DNA of 64,000 bases, taken from Salinicola endophyticus. GTDB taxonomy: Bacteria; Pseudomonadota; Gammaproteobacteria; Pseudomonadales; Halomonadaceae. The translations under genes and the position numbers were made by a program. Of this stretch, positions 29,629 through 37,745 are shown piece after piece. Every line of letters starts with the position of its first letter. The first letter of the stretch is position 1. Below the pieces are notes generated by a model. The model worked only from the letters and a program-made list of their open reading frames with translations. It had not been told where the DNA came from and ran no database searches. The stretch is from contig NZ_PZJO01000010.1 of the NCBI RefSeq assembly GCF_003206575.1, positions 132,761 through 196,760 on the forward strand, read 5' to 3'.

Positions 29629-31128
29629 TCAGGCGGCCTTCTCCCGGCGCAACAGACGCTTGAGCGGCGAGTGGCCGAGCAGCAGAAAGAGCACCGCCAG
29701 GGTCAGCACCAGCGACAGCGGATGGGTGAACAGCGCGCTGACGAAGGCGGCGCTGTCGTTGCCCACCGAGGCCATCGCCTGGCGGTAGGACTTGTCCATC
29801 AGCGGGCCCAGAATCACGCCCAGGATCACCGGCCCCATCTGGAAGCGGAACACCTTCATGAAGTAGCCCAGCAGGCCGAAGCCGAGCATCCAGTAGACTT
29901 CGGTCATGCTGCCGTTGAGCGAGTAGGTGCCGACCACGCAGAGCACCAGGATCAGCGGAATCAGGATCGCCTTGGGCAGCTCCACCACCTTGGCGAAAAG
30001 CTTGATGCCGGTGAGCCCGAACAGCAGCAGGAACAGGTTGGCCAGCACCAGATTGCCTACGGTGAACCAGAAGATGTAGGGCGTCTCGATCATCAGCATC
30101 GGGCCGGGGTTGAGGCCGTGGATGGTCAGCGCACCGATGATGATCGCGGTCACCGCATCGCCCGGCATGCCCAGCGTCAGCATCGGCACGTAGGCCCCGC
30201 CCACGGCGGCATTGTTGGCGGTCTCCGGGGCCACCAGACCTTCGTAGGCACCTTCGCCGAACGGTTTGCTCGGCTTCTTCACCGTGCGCTTGGCATGGTC
30301 GTAGGCGAACAGCGAGGCGATGTCGCCGCCGGTACCGGGCAGGGCGCCGACGATCACCCCGATCAGCGAGGTGCGGATCGACAGCGGCAGAAACTTCAGC
30401 ACCAGACTCAGCGACGGCAGGATCTTGTCCACCTTCTGGCGCACCGGCTGGGTATCGAGCTGGTGCAGCTGGAAGAACGCCTCGGCGACCCCGAACATGC
30501 CGATCATCACCACCACGTAGTGGATGCCGCCCATCAGCTGCATGCTGCCCAGGGTGAAGCGCGGGTCGGCGGTCACCGGATCGAGCCCGACCAGACCGAT
30601 CACCGCGCCCAGGGCGGCGGCGAAGATCCCGCGGGAGAGCGATTCGGCGGCCAGGCTGCCGACCAGCAGCAGGCCCAGCGCGGCGATCAGGAAGTAGTCG
30701 CGCGGGGCGAACTCGAGGGCCATGTCGGCGAGGAAGGGCGACACGCTGGCCAGCACCAGGGTGCCGAGCAGGCCACCGATCACCGACATCACCGTGCTCA
30801 GGCCGATGGCGCGGCCGGCCTCGCCCTGCTGGGCCAGCGGATAGCCGTCGAAGGCGGTGGCCACCGACGAGGGGGCGCCGGGAATGTTGAGCAGGATCGC
30901 GGTCCGCGAGCCGCCGTAGACGCCGCCGGTATAGATGCCGACGATCAGCGCCAGGGCGTCGTTGACGTCCCAAGAGAAGGTGAAGGAGATCAGAATCGAC
31001 GTCGCCATGGTGACCGAGAGACCGGGAATGGCGCCGACATAGATCCCGGCCAGGGTGCCCACCGCGGTCAGGATCAGCAGCGAGGGATCGAGCCAGGACA
31101 TCAGGAAGAAAGAGAGGGTATCACCCAT
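29629..31128 (-). CDS. tctA: Tripartite tricarboxylate transporter large membrane subunit (first locus)
   Basis: The 499-aa subunit has about 12 helices and forms the translocation pathway of a TTT-family importer. Family motifs include GAIPGLSVTMATSI, GIYTGGVYGGSRTAILLNIPG near the N-terminus and their duplicate GALPGTGGDIASLFAYDHAK with APETANNAAVGGAYVP. It is the last gene of tctC-tctB-tctA. Between tctB and tctA lies a 149-bp palindromic element (31158-31306), which may influence expression of this gene relative to tctCB. Confidence 0.93.
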   Translation of the reverse strand: MGDTLSFFLMSWLDPSLLILTAVGTLAGIYVGAIPGLSVTMATSILISFTFSWDVNDALALIVGIYTGGVYGGSRTAILLNIPGAPSSVATAFDGYPLAQQGEAGRAIGLSTVMSVIGGLLGTLVLASVSPFLADMALEFAPRDYFLIAALGLLLVGSLAAESLSRGIFAAALGAVIGLVGLDPVTADPRFTLGSMQLMGGIHYVVVMIGMFGVAEAFFQLHQLDTQPVRQKVDKILPSLSLVLKFLPLSIRTSLIGVIVGALPGTGGDIASLFAYDHAKRTVKKPSKPFGEGAYEGLVAPETANNAAVGGAYVPMLTLGMPGDAVTAIIIGALTIHGLNPGPMLMIETPYIFWFTVGNLVLANLFLLLFGLTGIKLFAKVVELPKAILIPLILVLCVVGTYSLNGSMTEVYWMLGFGLLGYFMKVFRFQMGPVILGVILGPLMDKSYRQAMASVGNDSAAFVSALFTHPLSLVLTLAVLFLLLGHSPLKRLLRREKAA

Positions 31129-31157
31129 GGAAAACCTCGTTGGCGAAACGCTGGCGG

Positions 31158-31306
31158 CTCAGAGGGGGGGGTACAAATTCGACGAGCGAAGGCGAGACAA
31201 GGCGAAATCGGCCGAAAAGACGGAGTTTACGCGGTGTAAATGAGTACTTTGAGGTCGATTTCAACGCCGTATCGTCGAGCGCAGACATTTTGTAAACACC
31301 CTCTCA
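31158..31306. repeat. Long dispersed palindromic element (copy B, about 149 bp)
   Basis: The ends form an imperfect inverted repeat when read outwards (TTTGTACCCCCCCCTCTGAG and TTTGTAAACACCCTCTCAG). The interior shares long blocks with the reverse complement of 41098-41296: CGACGAGCG, GACAAGGCGAAA, CGGAGTTTACGC, TGTAAATGAG and AACGCCGTAT followed by CGAGCGCAG. No open reading frame is present. It lies between tctB and tctA. Confidence 0.7.
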
Positions 31307-31774
31307 GGGGAGATAGACCTGGAACAGCAGTGTGAACAGCGCATAGATCACCGCGGTGATCAGCACGGTGACGAGCACGGCGCTGAGCCAGTGGCCGCGC
31401 CGCAGACAGAGCTGGGCCACGAGCAGGAACAGTGCCGTGGCAGCGATGAAACCGAGTGCCGGCAGGGCCAGCAGATAGCCCACGGCGAGCAGCGAGAAGA
31501 GCACCACCGGTAGCGGGAAGTGGGTGGCGAGGAACTGGCGCCACTCGCCGAGGACACCGCCGGCCGCGGGGCGGGGATGGTGGCGCTGGCCGAGCAGGAT
31601 CGAGACCATGGTGACGATCATGATCGCCCCCAGCAGCAGCGGAAAGGCGCCCGCCGAGTTGGGCAGATCGAAGCCGGAGATGCGATAGGCCTCGTAGAAC
31701 ACGCCGACGCTGAACAGCAGCAGCAGCAGATTGAAGGCGCGCTCGCCGGCCTTCAGTGGCGGGGGGTGTGACAT
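31304..31774 (-). CDS. tctB: Tripartite tricarboxylate transporter small membrane subunit (first locus)
   Basis: The 156-aa protein has four hydrophobic helices and the TctB pattern (FYEAYRISGFDLPNSAGAFPLLLGAIMIV, the loop close to the periplasmic entry). It follows tctC by 179 bp and precedes tctA across a palindromic element. ATG 31774 has GGAG at a proper distance. Confidence 0.88.
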   Translation of the reverse strand: MSHPPPLKAGERAFNLLLLLFSVGVFYEAYRISGFDLPNSAGAFPLLLGAIMIVTMVSILLGQRHHPRPAAGGVLGEWRQFLATHFPLPVVLFSLLAVGYLLALPALGFIAATALFLLVAQLCLRRGHWLSAVLVTVLITAVIYALFTLLFQVYLP

Positions 31775-31953
31775 GCGACACTCCAGGTCGGCGGCGTTCG
31801 GCGCCGTCGAGGGTGGGCGGAATGGCGCGCCGCTCCGCGCTCATGTGCGGCGGGGCGGCGCGCGTCTATCGTTTTCAGGCAAGGGCGTTTTCAGGCCCGG
31901 GCGCTTTCAGGATCAGACGTCGTCAGGATCAGGCGCGTTCGGGCCCGCATGCC

Positions 31954-32952
31954 TCAGGGCTTGGGGATCCCCACGCTTTCCGGCGAGACCTTGGCCGAGC
32001 CGGCTTTTTCCAGGGCCCAGGCGGTCACCGATTGCCAGCGCTTCAGGAACTGCTCGGCCTCCGCGCCCTGCAGGTTGAGCGACTTGGCGCTGTTGTCGGA
32101 CAGAAAGCGCTGGAACTGCTCGTTGGCCACGCCCTTGGCGTAGGCGTCGCTGAGGGTGTCGACGATCGCCTCCGGGGTATCCTTGCGCACCGCCACGGCC
32201 CAGAACGGGCCCCACGGCAGGTAGGCGGCAATGTCGGGCAGCGCCTGGGTGATCGGCGGGGTGTTCGGCAGGCCATCGACCGGCTCGCGGGTGAACACCG
32301 CCAGACCCTTGAGCCGGCCGGCCTTGATCTGCTCCTTGGCCGCGGCCAGGCTCAGCGGCATGAAGTCGATATGGTCGCCGAGCATGGCGGTGATGCCGGG
32401 GCCGTCGCCGCCGAAGGTGACGCTGCGCACCTTGAGACTATCGACCGAGTTGATCATCGCCAGCAGGGTGCTGGGCAGGCCACCGGCACCGGTGTCGCCC
32501 ATGCGCAGCTCGTCGGGGTGCTGATGGGCGTAGTCGAGCAGGTCCTGGAAACTGTCGAACGGGCTGTCGGCGGGGGCGGCGATCATCACCAGGCCCTGGG
32601 CGATGACGTTGATCGGCTGCATGTCGGCGTAGGTGAAATCGGCCAGGCCCATGATCGGATAGAGCTGCGGGTTCTCGGCGCCGTAGAGCACGGTGTAGCC
32701 GTCGGGGCGTTTGTGCATGACCGCGTTCATGCCGATCACGCCGGTGCCGCCGGGACGGTTGTTGAGGATGATCTTGGTGCCCAGCGCCTCCTCCACGTGC
32801 GGGGTCAGGCTGCGTGCCACGTTGTCCGTGGCGCCGCCGGCGCCCCACTGGATGATGCCCTGGATGTTGTGCTCGGGGTAGTCCGCCGCGGCCAGCGAGG
32901 TCGCCGTCAGTCCAGTGGCCAGCGCCAGCGCCGTGAGGGTGTGCTTGAGCAT
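31954..32952 (-). CDS. tctC: Tripartite tricarboxylate transporter (Bug-family) substrate-binding protein (first locus)
   Basis: The 332-aa periplasmic protein has a signal peptide (1-22, cleavage after SLA or AAA) and the Bug fold: an early IIQWGAGGATDNVARSL loop, NRPGGTGVIGMNAV, and the MGDTGAGGLPSTLLA region that clamps a carboxylate through ordered water. Bug proteins bind di- and tricarboxylates and also aromatic carboxylates. Its gene diverges from a quinate/shikimate dehydrogenase gene, so a hydroaromatic or aromatic acid is a candidate ligand; citrate-like acids are the alternative. Confidence 0.9.
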   Translation of the reverse strand: MLKHTLTALALATGLTATSLAAADYPEHNIQGIIQWGAGGATDNVARSLTPHVEEALGTKIILNNRPGGTGVIGMNAVMHKRPDGYTVLYGAENPQLYPIMGLADFTYADMQPINVIAQGLVMIAAPADSPFDSFQDLLDYAHQHPDELRMGDTGAGGLPSTLLAMINSVDSLKVRSVTFGGDGPGITAMLGDHIDFMPLSLAAAKEQIKAGRLKGLAVFTREPVDGLPNTPPITQALPDIAAYLPWGPFWAVAVRKDTPEAIVDTLSDAYAKGVANEQFQRFLSDNSAKSLNLQGAEAEQFLKRWQSVTAWALEKAGSAKVSPESVGIPKP

Positions 32953-32998
32953 GGGAGAAGCCTTTTGGATATTGTCTCGGGTGTGTCAGCGTACTGTT

Positions 32999-33013
32999 GT
33001 TCGTTCTGCGAGT
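32999..33013. promoter_or_regulatory. Weak PcaR-type box between tctC and the quinate/shikimate dehydrogenase gene
   Basis: GTTCGT-TCT-GCGAGT keeps 9 of the 12 arm positions of the GTTCGC-N3-GCGAAC box found at pcaI, and is preceded by AC-x-GTT as there. It lies in the 213-bp divergent region. It may tie tctCBA and/or the dehydrogenase to the same regulator, but the match is degenerate and could be chance. Confidence 0.35.
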
Positions 33014-33165
33014 GGCGGTGCTCGGGGGGCGAGCACGCCTTGATGGCCGGCCAGCGCCGGGGCGCCCACCCACCGGGTGCCGATTATGCCTGAAAGCCGC
33101 GGCCTCTTGGTGGCCGGGTTATCATAACCCTTTGTCTATCATCTCTTCGCAATAGGGGCTCTCAC

Positions 33166-34032
33166 ATGCAGTTGGGCTTGATCGGCCAGGCGATCCAACA
33201 CTCCAGCGCGCCCGATCTGCACCGGCGTCTCGGCCGGCTGATCGGCGTGTCGGTAAGCTACACGCTGTTCGATGCGCTGATCGCCCCACCCCCTTCGGTG
33301 CCGGCGCAGGTGGATGCGCTGCGGTCCCAGGGCTTTCGCGGGGTCAATGTCACCTACCCCTATAAAGAGCAGGCGCTGGCGCTGGCCGACAGCGCCGGTG
33401 AGGGCGCGCGGCTGGTGGGGGCCGCCAACACCCTGATCTTCGGTGCCGACGGGGTGCACGCGGAGAACACCGACTTCACCGGCTTCCTGGCCGGTTACCG
33501 CGCCACGCTGGGCGAGCGCGCGCCGGGCCGGGTGCTGATGCTCGGCAGCGGCGGGGTGGGCAAGGCGGTGGCCTTCGGACTGGGCCAGCTCGGCGCCGAG
33601 GAGATCCTGCTGCTGGACCTCGACCGTGCCAAGGCCGAATCCCTGGCGGACCAGCTCGCGGCGGCCGGGTTCGCCGCGCGGGCGGTGGCGCCCGAGGCCC
33701 TCACTGCGCTGGCCGGCGAGTGCGACGGGCTGGTCAACTGCACCCCGATCGGTCATGAGAAGAGTCCTGGCTGCCCCCTGCCCGGGTCGCTGATCCGCGC
33801 TGACCAGTGGATCTTCGATGCCGTCTACGTGCCCGCGCGCACCGAGTTCATCGCCCTGGCCGAGGCCGCCGGCGCCGCGGTGATCAGCGGGGTCAGCCTG
33901 TTCGTGTTCCAGGGCGTCGACGCCTTCAAGCTATTCTGGGGCGAACCGGCTCGGGCGGCCGAGGTCGACGCCCAGACGCCGGCGCTCTATCGCCACTATC
34001 ACCAGCAGCTGTTGGGCGGCGCCGGCGGGTGA
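33166..34032 (+). CDS. Quinate/shikimate dehydrogenase (catabolic-type AroE homologue)
   Basis: The 288-aa oxidoreductase would oxidise shikimate and/or quinate to the 3-dehydro compounds. The substrate-site Lys67 (NVTYPYKEQ), Asn88 (GAANTL) and Asp103 (AENTDFTGF) are present. The Rossmann loop is GSGGVG (127-132), and strand 2 ends DLDRAKA (Asp151, Asp153) instead of the NRT of biosynthetic NADP-dependent AroE, which points to NAD. The first substrate loop reads QHSSAPDLH, so the usual second Ser is shifted or replaced by Ala15. Both features fit the QsuD/RifI-like branch. Context with quiC and pca genes supports a catabolic role. Confidence 0.78.
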   Translation: MQLGLIGQAIQHSSAPDLHRRLGRLIGVSVSYTLFDALIAPPPSVPAQVDALRSQGFRGVNVTYPYKEQALALADSAGEGARLVGAANTLIFGADGVHAENTDFTGFLAGYRATLGERAPGRVLMLGSGGVGKAVAFGLGQLGAEEILLLDLDRAKAESLADQLAAAGFAARAVAPEALTALAGECDGLVNCTPIGHEKSPGCPLPGSLIRADQWIFDAVYVPARTEFIALAEAAGAAVISGVSLFVFQGVDAFKLFWGEPARAAEVDAQTPALYRHYHQQLLGGAGG

Positions 34033-34178
34033 CTGCGGCGACGGTCTGCCCCCGCGCCCCGTCGGGATCTGCTCGATGGGGTATCGTATCTCGGCGGGCT
34101 CGTCGACAGATCCTCGTGCGACGCGATGGTCGACTGGCGCCATAACGACATCGGCGCCCATGGCGCACGGGAGAGCAT

Positions 34179-35168
34179 ATGCATACGCCCACCATCATCC
34201 TCTGTGGTGTTGTCGTCTCGCTCGCGGCCGCGGTTGCCTGGCTCTGGTGCTGGCCGGCGCGTACCACCGCGGGCGGGCTCGACTACGCCGGGGTGACGGA
34301 CGCCCTGGAGCCGGCGCCGCTCGTACACTTCACCGCTCGCGACGGCAACGAACTCGACTATCGTGCGTATCCCGACGGTGACGCCCGTACGCTCGCCATC
34401 GTGCTGCACGGCTCCGGCGCCGACAGCCGCTACCTGGAACCGATGGCCCGTACGCTGGCCGAGCAGGGCGTCGCGCATGTGGTGACGCCCGACATCCGCG
34501 GGCACGGGCGCAGGCCCGCCCGCCGCGGCGATGTCGACGATGTCGAACAGCCGCAGCGCGACCTGGCCGACCTGATCGAGCACCTGCGCGGGCAATGGCC
34601 GGTCGACCGGGTCGTGCTGATCGGTCACTCCTCCGGTGGGGGGCTGGCGGTGCGAATGGCCGGCGGGCGTTTCGCCGGTCTCGTCGACGGCTATGTCCTG
34701 CTGGCGCCATACCTCGGCCACAAGGCGCCGACTTCGCGCGCCGGCGCCGGTGGCTGGGCCCAGGCGAACGTCGGGCGAATCGTGCTGATCGAGATCGTCA
34801 GTCGGTTCGGGCTCGATTCCGCCGCCGGCTGCAACGTCGTGCGCTTCAATATCCCCGAGTCGCGTCGTGACGAGTACTCGACCCCCGCTTACTCCTACCG
34901 CCTGCAGCAGGCGATGGAACCGCGCGACTGGCGCCAGGATCTGGCGGCCATCGAGGTACCAGCGCTGCTGCTGGTGGGCGCGGAGGACGAGAGCATGCAC
35001 CCGGACGCCTATGGGCCGGCCGTCGCCGACCATTTCGGCGGTACCGTGGAGGTGCTGGACGGGATCGGCCATCTCGGTATCGTGCGCGCCGAACCGGCCA
35101 TCGAGCACGCGGCCCGGTTCATCCGGAGGCTGGCGACCGACGCGATGGCGAAACCGGATACGCCGTGA
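34179..35168 (+). CDS. Membrane-anchored alpha/beta hydrolase (lysophospholipase-like)
   Basis: The 329-aa protein has an uncleaved-looking N-terminal hydrophobic segment (about 5-27) and a Hydrolase_4-type alpha/beta fold. The oxyanion segment is VLHGSGADSRY, the nucleophile elbow is GHSSGGG, the acid is in LLVGAEDESMHPD and the catalytic His follows in DGIGHLGI. The natural substrate is unknown. It could be an esterase for an aromatic ester, since it sits between the quinate dehydrogenase and pcaB, but generic lipase or lysophospholipase activity is equally possible. Confidence 0.75.
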   Translation: MHTPTIILCGVVVSLAAAVAWLWCWPARTTAGGLDYAGVTDALEPAPLVHFTARDGNELDYRAYPDGDARTLAIVLHGSGADSRYLEPMARTLAEQGVAHVVTPDIRGHGRRPARRGDVDDVEQPQRDLADLIEHLRGQWPVDRVVLIGHSSGGGLAVRMAGGRFAGLVDGYVLLAPYLGHKAPTSRAGAGGWAQANVGRIVLIEIVSRFGLDSAAGCNVVRFNIPESRRDEYSTPAYSYRLQQAMEPRDWRQDLAAIEVPALLLVGAEDESMHPDAYGPAVADHFGGTVEVLDGIGHLGIVRAEPAIEHAARFIRRLATDAMAKPDTP

Positions 35169-35229
35169 CCGCCGCCGATCCGGGGTTGTGTCGGTACTGC
35201 CCGCGCCGCGGGGCATGACCGTGCCGCGC

Positions 35230-35259
35230 TTGCCCTGTCGACGCGCGTCGACCTAGCAT
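35230..35259 (+). promoter_or_regulatory. Putative pcaB promoter with palindromic spacer
   Basis: TTGCCC (35230-35235) and TAGCAT (35254-35259) are separated by 18 bp and resemble sigma-70 -35 and -10 hexamers. The spacer holds the perfect 16-bp palindrome GTCGACGCGCGTCGAC (35237-35252), a possible second operator. The PcaR-like box begins seven bases downstream. Confidence 0.45.
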
Positions 35260-35265
35260 GGGTGC

Positions 35266-35295
35266 GTATCACGAACATTCGTTCGCCACGCGATG
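35266..35295 (+). promoter_or_regulatory. PcaR-type operator upstream of pcaB
   Basis: GTATCACGAAC (35266-35276) is followed by GTTCGC-CAC-GCGATG (35281-35295). The layout aligns without gaps with 36792-36821 upstream of pcaI (GTATCACAAAC, then GTTCGC-AAT-GCGAAC). The right arm has two mismatches. It sits just after the putative -10, so repression or effector-dependent activation at this promoter is plausible. Confidence 0.6.
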
Positions 35296-35314
35296 CGCGC
35301 CGGGAGATCCCTCC

Positions 35315-36667
35315 ATGTACGACACCCTGTTCCGCCACCCCTTCATGAGTGCCGCCGGCCTCGCCGCCCTCGAGGCCAGGGAGGTCGTCGCGGCGATGCG
35401 CGAGGTGGAGCTGGCGCTGGCCGCGGAGCAGGAGGCGTGTGGGCTGCTGCCGGCGGGAACGGCGGACGCGCTCACTGCGGCACTGCCGCTAGCGGCGTTC
35501 GATCTGACGGCGCTGGCCGCCGAGGTCGAGAACGGCGGCAATGCCGCCATCCCCTTCGTCAAACAGGCCAAGGCGCGACTGTCGGAGTCGCTGCGGCGGC
35601 ACTTCCATCGCGGCGCCACCAGCCAGGATATCGTCGACTCGGCACTGATGCTGCTGCTGCGCCCGCGACTGGCGGCGCTGCGCGAGCATCTGGCGTGCAG
35701 CCGGCGTGCCGCCTGTGCGCTGATGCGGCGTCACCGGGGGACACCGATGATCGGGCGCACGCTGATGCAGCAGGCGCTGCCGATCACTTTCGGTGCCAAG
35801 GTGGCGCAGTGGGCCTGGGGGCTCGAGAGCGCCGACGCGCGCCTGGCAGCGGTGGCCGAGGGCGGGCTCTATGTGCAGTTCGGCGGTGCGGTGGGGGTGC
35901 ACTCGGGGCTCGACGACCAGGGGCTCGAGATCATGGCCGGGCTCGCTGCGCGGCTCGGGCTGGCGGCGCCGCTGCTGCCGTGGCACACCGACCGCCAGCC
36001 GCTGCTGGCGCTGATGGGGGCCCTCGATGCCGCCGCGGTGGCGGCGGAGAAGGTGGCGCTGGATATCGCCCTGCTGTGCCAGAGCGAGGTGGCCGAACTC
36101 AGTGAGCCCGCCGCCGAGGGGGTGGGCGGCTCGTCATCGATGCCGCACAAGCGCAATCCGGTCGCCTGCGCGCGCATCCGCGCCGCCGCGCGTCAGGTAC
36201 ACGCGGCCCATGCCACCGTGGTCAACGCCGGGGCCCAGCCGCTGGAGCGCGGTCTCGGCGAGTGGCATGCGGAGTGGGCGCCGCTGCTGGATGGGGTGCT
36301 GCTGGTGGAGGGGGCACTGGGTTCGCTGGCGCCGCTGCTGGCGGGGCTGGAGGTCCACGTCGAGGCGATGGCGCGCAACCTGCGCCTGAGCGGCGGGGCG
36401 GTGCTGGCGGAGCCGGCGGCGCGTCTGCTGGGGGAAGCGCTGCCCAGCGCGACGGCCCAGCGGATCGCCCGCGAGGCCGGCGAGACGGCGCGCCGCGAGC
36501 AGCGTGATTACGCCGAGGTGGTGCTGGCCCAGCCCGAGGTGGCGGCGGCGGTGGAGGACGCGACGCTCGATGCCGCTGCGTTGCGTGCCGCGCTGACGAT
36601 CGACTTATACATTGGTAGTAGCGAGGCCCAGGTCATGCGCGTGCTGATGCGCCTCGATCCCTCCTAA
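35315..36667 (+). CDS. pcaB: 3-carboxy-cis,cis-muconate cycloisomerase
   Basis: PcaB lactonises 3-carboxymuconate to 4-carboxymuconolactone in the protocatechuate branch. The 450-aa product belongs to the fumarase/aspartase superfamily, with the signature GSSSMPHKRNP and the earlier HRGATSQDIVDSA segment bearing active-site residues. ATG 35315 follows GGGAG; the upstream open frame overlaps the operator and is excluded. pcaB is separate from the pcaIJF run by 259 bp that contain their own promoter and operator. Confidence 0.93.
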   Translation: MYDTLFRHPFMSAAGLAALEAREVVAAMREVELALAAEQEACGLLPAGTADALTAALPLAAFDLTALAAEVENGGNAAIPFVKQAKARLSESLRRHFHRGATSQDIVDSALMLLLRPRLAALREHLACSRRAACALMRRHRGTPMIGRTLMQQALPITFGAKVAQWAWGLESADARLAAVAEGGLYVQFGGAVGVHSGLDDQGLEIMAGLAARLGLAAPLLPWHTDRQPLLALMGALDAAAVAAEKVALDIALLCQSEVAELSEPAAEGVGGSSSMPHKRNPVACARIRAAARQVHAAHATVVNAGAQPLERGLGEWHAEWAPLLDGVLLVEGALGSLAPLLAGLEVHVEAMARNLRLSGGAVLAEPAARLLGEALPSATAQRIAREAGETARREQRDYAEVVLAQPEVAAAVEDATLDAAALRAALTIDLYIGSSEAQVMRVLMRLDPS

Positions 36668-36724
36668 CTTACTGTTCTGCAAGACATCGTCGACGCACTT
36701 CAGCGAGTCGGCAACGATCTCGGC

Positions 36725-36744
36725 GAGGCCTCCATGGAGGCCTC
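36725..36744. other. 20-bp perfect palindrome after pcaB
   Basis: GAGGCCTCCATGGAGGCCTC is fully palindromic and lies 58 bases after the pcaB stop. It can form an eight-pair stem with a four-base loop, followed only by TTC, so it may act as a weak terminator or mRNA end structure. Confidence 0.45.
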
Positions 36745-36758
36745 TTCGCGTTGTGCGA

Positions 36759-36787
36759 TTGACCGCGGGTCACGGTGGGGATAGCGT
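36759..36787 (+). promoter_or_regulatory. Putative pcaI promoter
   Basis: TTGACC (36759-36764) and TAGCGT (36782-36787) are spaced 17 bp. The -10 variant resembles the TAGCAT of the pcaB promoter, and the PcaR-type box starts five bases downstream, giving the same promoter-operator arrangement at both genes. Confidence 0.45.
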
Positions 36788-36791
36788 GTTC

Positions 36792-36821
36792 GTATCACAA
36801 ACCGTTGTTCGCAATGCGAAC
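36792..36821 (+). promoter_or_regulatory. PcaR-type operator upstream of pcaIJF
   Basis: GTATCACAAAC (36792-36802) precedes the perfect palindrome GTTCGC-AAT-GCGAAC (36807-36821). The palindrome is 15 bp, the length of the Pseudomonas PcaR box as I recall it, and shares its GTTCG start and AC end. It has the same arms as the box at the IclR gene. Confidence 0.68.
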
Positions 36822-36926
36822 ATTTGCCAGTGTCACTGGGAATGTCGATACCCACCGGGGGCCGCGCTGGCGGTCGCTGGTTTCCCGTCACCTGACAGCC
36901 CATCACCTAACAGGGAGTCGCGCACG

Positions 36927-37745
36927 ATGGCCGAATTCCTCTCGCTCCACGACGCCGTGGCGCGTTACGTCGAGGATGGGGCAACCCTCGCCATGGAAGG
37001 GTTCACCCATCTCATTCCGTTTGCCGCAGGGCACGAGATCATCCGCCAGGGGCGGCGCGAGCTGACCCTGATCCGCATGACCCCGGATCTGATCTTCGAC
37101 CAGATGATCGGCGCCGGCTGTGCCCGTCGCCTGATCTTCTCCTGGGGCGGCAACCCCGGTGTGGGCTCGCTGCACCGCCTGCGCGACGCGGTGGAGAAGG
37201 GGTATCCGCAGCCGCTGGAGATCTTCGAGCACAGCCACGCCGCCATGGCCTGCGCCTTCGAGGCCGGCGCCGCCGGTCTGCCGCTGGCGGTGCTGCGCGG
37301 CTACGTGGGCAGCGACCTGCCCAAGGTCAATTCGCAGATCAAGTTCATCGAGTGCCCGTTCACTGGTGAGCGCCTGGCCGCGGTGCCGGCGGTGCGCCCT
37401 GACGTGGGTATCGTCCACGCGCAGAAGGCGGACCGCGCCGGCAACGTGCTGGTAGAGGGGATCATCGGCGTGCAGAAGGAGGTGGTGCTGGCGGCGCGCC
37501 ACAGCATTGTCACCGTCGAGGAGGTGGTCGATGAGCTGCAGGCGGGGCCCAACGCCTGCGTCATTCCTGGCTGGGCGATCGATGCCATCGCCGTGGCCGA
37601 GCAGGGCGCCTACCCCTCCTACGCCCATGGTTACTACCCGCGGGACAACGCCTTCTACAAGGCCTGGGATGAGATCGCCCGCGACCGCGAGGCCTTCGCC
37701 GCCTGGCTCGAGGAACATGTCTACCACGCTGGAGGAGCTGCCTGA
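36927..37745 (+). CDS. pcaI: 3-oxoadipate CoA-transferase, alpha subunit
   Basis: With PcaJ it transfers CoA from succinyl-CoA to 3-oxoadipate. The 272-aa product has the CoA-transferase alpha fold of the glutaconate/PcaI type (GATLAMEGFTHLIPFAAGHE, PDLIFDQMIGAGCARRLIFS, the late GYYPRDNAFYKAWDEIARD). ATG 36927 follows AGGGAG; the longer open frame runs into the operator. Its stop overlaps the pcaJ start by one base, so the subunits are coupled. Confidence 0.93.
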   Translation: MAEFLSLHDAVARYVEDGATLAMEGFTHLIPFAAGHEIIRQGRRELTLIRMTPDLIFDQMIGAGCARRLIFSWGGNPGVGSLHRLRDAVEKGYPQPLEIFEHSHAAMACAFEAGAAGLPLAVLRGYVGSDLPKVNSQIKFIECPFTGERLAAVPAVRPDVGIVHAQKADRAGNVLVEGIIGVQKEVVLAARHSIVTVEEVVDELQAGPNACVIPGWAIDAIAVAEQGAYPSYAHGYYPRDNAFYKAWDEIARDREAFAAWLEEHVYHAGGAA

